Positions 5,474 to 5,804 of a DNA stretch of 5,804 nucleotides are shown here, piece after piece. The DNA is taken from NCBI GenBank assembly GCA_043808565.1, contig JAZDEQ010000013.1, positions 1-5,804 on the forward strand, written 5' to 3'. Both the position numbers and the translations under genes were made by a program. Position 1 is the first letter of the stretch, and every line of letters starts with the position of its first letter. The notes under the pieces are model-generated. The model did no database searches and had not been told where the DNA came from. It saw only the letters and a program-made list of their open reading frames with translations. Source of the stretch: UBA12403 sp043808565 (GTDB taxonomy: Bacteria > Patescibacteriota > Patescibacteriia > UBA9934 > GWF2-40-263).

Positions 5474-5505
5474 CCCTCCTTCGCTTGTGGCAAGCTACGG
5501 CGGGG
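5474..5505. repeat. Second copy of the GC-rich palindromic element
   Basis: A stem is formed by GCTTG/CAAGC (5483-5487/5491-5495) with loop TGG, extended by imperfect pairing to CCC/GGG at the ends (5474-5476/5502-5504). It shares CCTTCGC and GCTACGGCGG with the reverse complement of the element at 799-834, so the two look like one dispersed family. Confidence 0.6.
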
Positions 5506-5510
5506 CAGGC

Positions 5511-5540
5511 AGTTGGTAACTTAACCAACTTCGCTAAACT
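5511..5540 (+). promoter_or_regulatory. Possible tRNA promoter overlapping a small inverted repeat
   Basis: TTGGTA (5513-5518) and TAAACT (5535-5540), each 4 of 6 to consensus with a 16-base spacer, would start transcription just before the tRNA. The -35 lies within AGTTGGT/ACCAACT (5511-5517/5524-5530), a 7-base-pair hairpin with a 6-base loop. Weak, position-based support. Confidence 0.35.
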
Positions 5541-5554
5541 TCGAAAACAAACAT

Positions 5555-5631
5555 GGACGTTTAGCTCAGTTGGTTAGAGCGTACGATTCACATTCGTAAG
5601 GTCACTGGTTCGAACCCAGTAACGTCCACCA
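5555..5631 (+). tRNA. tRNA-Val, anticodon CAC
   Basis: This 77-base gene folds as a full cloverleaf. The acceptor stem is GGACGTT/AACGTCC (5555-5561/5621-5627). The D arm is GCTC/GAGC. The anticodon arm is TACGA/TCGTA with loop TTCACAT, so the anticodon is CAC (5589-5591), reading the Val codon GTG. A 5-base variable loop and a T arm ACTGG/CCAGT with loop TTCGAAC follow. The discriminator is A5628 and CCA is encoded (5629-5631). It is the only plus-strand gene here. All stems pair fully, so it is probably functional. Confidence 0.96.
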
Positions 5632-5667
5632 TTCGACTACATCCTACTATTCAGTATGTAGTCGAAT
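5631..5667. repeat. Perfect 12-base-pair hairpin directly after the tRNA
   Basis: ATTCGACTACAT (5631-5642) is the exact complement of ATGTAGTCGAAT (5656-5667), with a 13-base loop. It begins at the last base of the encoded CCA. No T-run follows, so it is not a standard terminator; a role in tRNA 3' processing or a repeat insertion is possible. Confidence 0.7.
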
Positions 5668-5739
5668 GCCCTGAGGCCTCTCGCCTTTCGACCCCAGCGG
5701 CTCAAGGCGACTCTGAGGCCTATCGAAGAGTCGAAGGGC
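5668..5739. repeat. Compound palindromic intergenic element
   Basis: The outer arms GCCCT/AGGGC (5668-5672/5735-5739) enclose GCCTTTCGAC, which matches GTCGAAGGGC with one mismatch (5683-5692/5730-5739), and GACTCT/AGAGTC (5709-5714/5727-5732). CTGAGGCCT occurs twice (5671-5679 and 5713-5721). Several pairings are mutually exclusive. It looks like a REP-type intergenic repeat, not a gene. Confidence 0.5.
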
Positions 5740-5767
5740 TCATACGTTTTCTCTCATCCAACCGCTC

Positions 5768-5782
5768 ATGGTCTTCGACCAT
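5768..5782. repeat. Small perfect hairpin near the window end
   Basis: ATGGTC (5768-5773) and GACCAT (5777-5782) form a 6-base-pair stem with loop TTC. On the plus strand it is followed by A residues, not T, so it would not terminate the tRNA transcript. Nothing else is recognisable in 5740-5804. Confidence 0.4.
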
Positions 5783-5804
5783 AAAAACCGCAGTAGTTAA
5801 TAAC

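Larger units (their letters stand above)
5451..5564. repeat. Direct repeat of the tRNA leader and tRNA 5' end
   Basis: The 21 bases at 5451-5471 match 5544-5564 at 19 positions. The second copy contains 11 bases of leader and the first ten bases of the tRNA gene; the first copy stops being tRNA-like after TGGACGTTTAG. The copies are 93 bases apart and frame a GC-rich palindrome. Confidence 0.75.

Noticed and set aside
5235..5528. Minus-strand reading frame of 97 residues across the repeat array
   Set aside because: Its middle (FLRFLRSTFSTSSTF) is a translation of the CGTAGAA words, and it runs into non-coding repeats at both ends. It lacks a ribosome-binding site.

Overview
The window looks like a chromosomal segment of a small-genome bacterium, most likely of the Patescibacteria/Candidate Phyla Radiation (Parcubacteria-like). 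That is inferred from the AT-leaning housekeeping genes, mostly weak Shine-Dalgarno sites, a Parcubacteria-style short coiled-coil protein ending near MEPFP, and abundant palindromic intergenic DNA. The conserved proteins read through with no in-frame TGA, so the Gracilibacteria code (TGA = Gly) is unlikely.

All five protein genes are on the minus strand. In order of transcription they are: an unrecognised membrane-anchored protein (5133-4612) with its own promoter, strong ribosome-binding site and terminator; a coiled-coil protein (4386-3919), also followed by a terminator; then a LytR-CpsA-Psr (LCP) cell-envelope ligase (3763-2222) from its own promoter, with the ribosome-assembly GTPase der (2216-855) five bases behind it; and peptidyl-tRNA hydrolase pth (542-3) after a 312-base gap. 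One tRNA-Val(CAC) gene with encoded CCA (5555-5631) lies on the plus strand.

The genes are mostly ordinary: envelope glycopolymer attachment, 50S subunit maturation and peptidyl-tRNA recycling. The less ordinary material is between them. The der-pth gap is a roughly 300-base imperfect inverted repeat; a short GC-rich palindrome appears to have landed in one arm, and a possible pth promoter sits in its central loop. A relative of that palindrome occurs near the tRNA, between two copies of the tRNA leader plus first ten tRNA bases. Upstream of that is an array of CGTAGAA-type words that partly folds back on an inverted cluster of the same words. Downstream of the tRNA is a run of hairpins. The LCP promoter is bracketed by a perfect 8-base inverted repeat centred on its -10 box.

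I do not see a defence system, CRISPR array, transposase, integrase or other clearly new multi-gene system here. The best leads are the nested palindromes, the tRNA-proximal repeats, and the 173-residue orphan gene, whose codon use differs from its neighbours.
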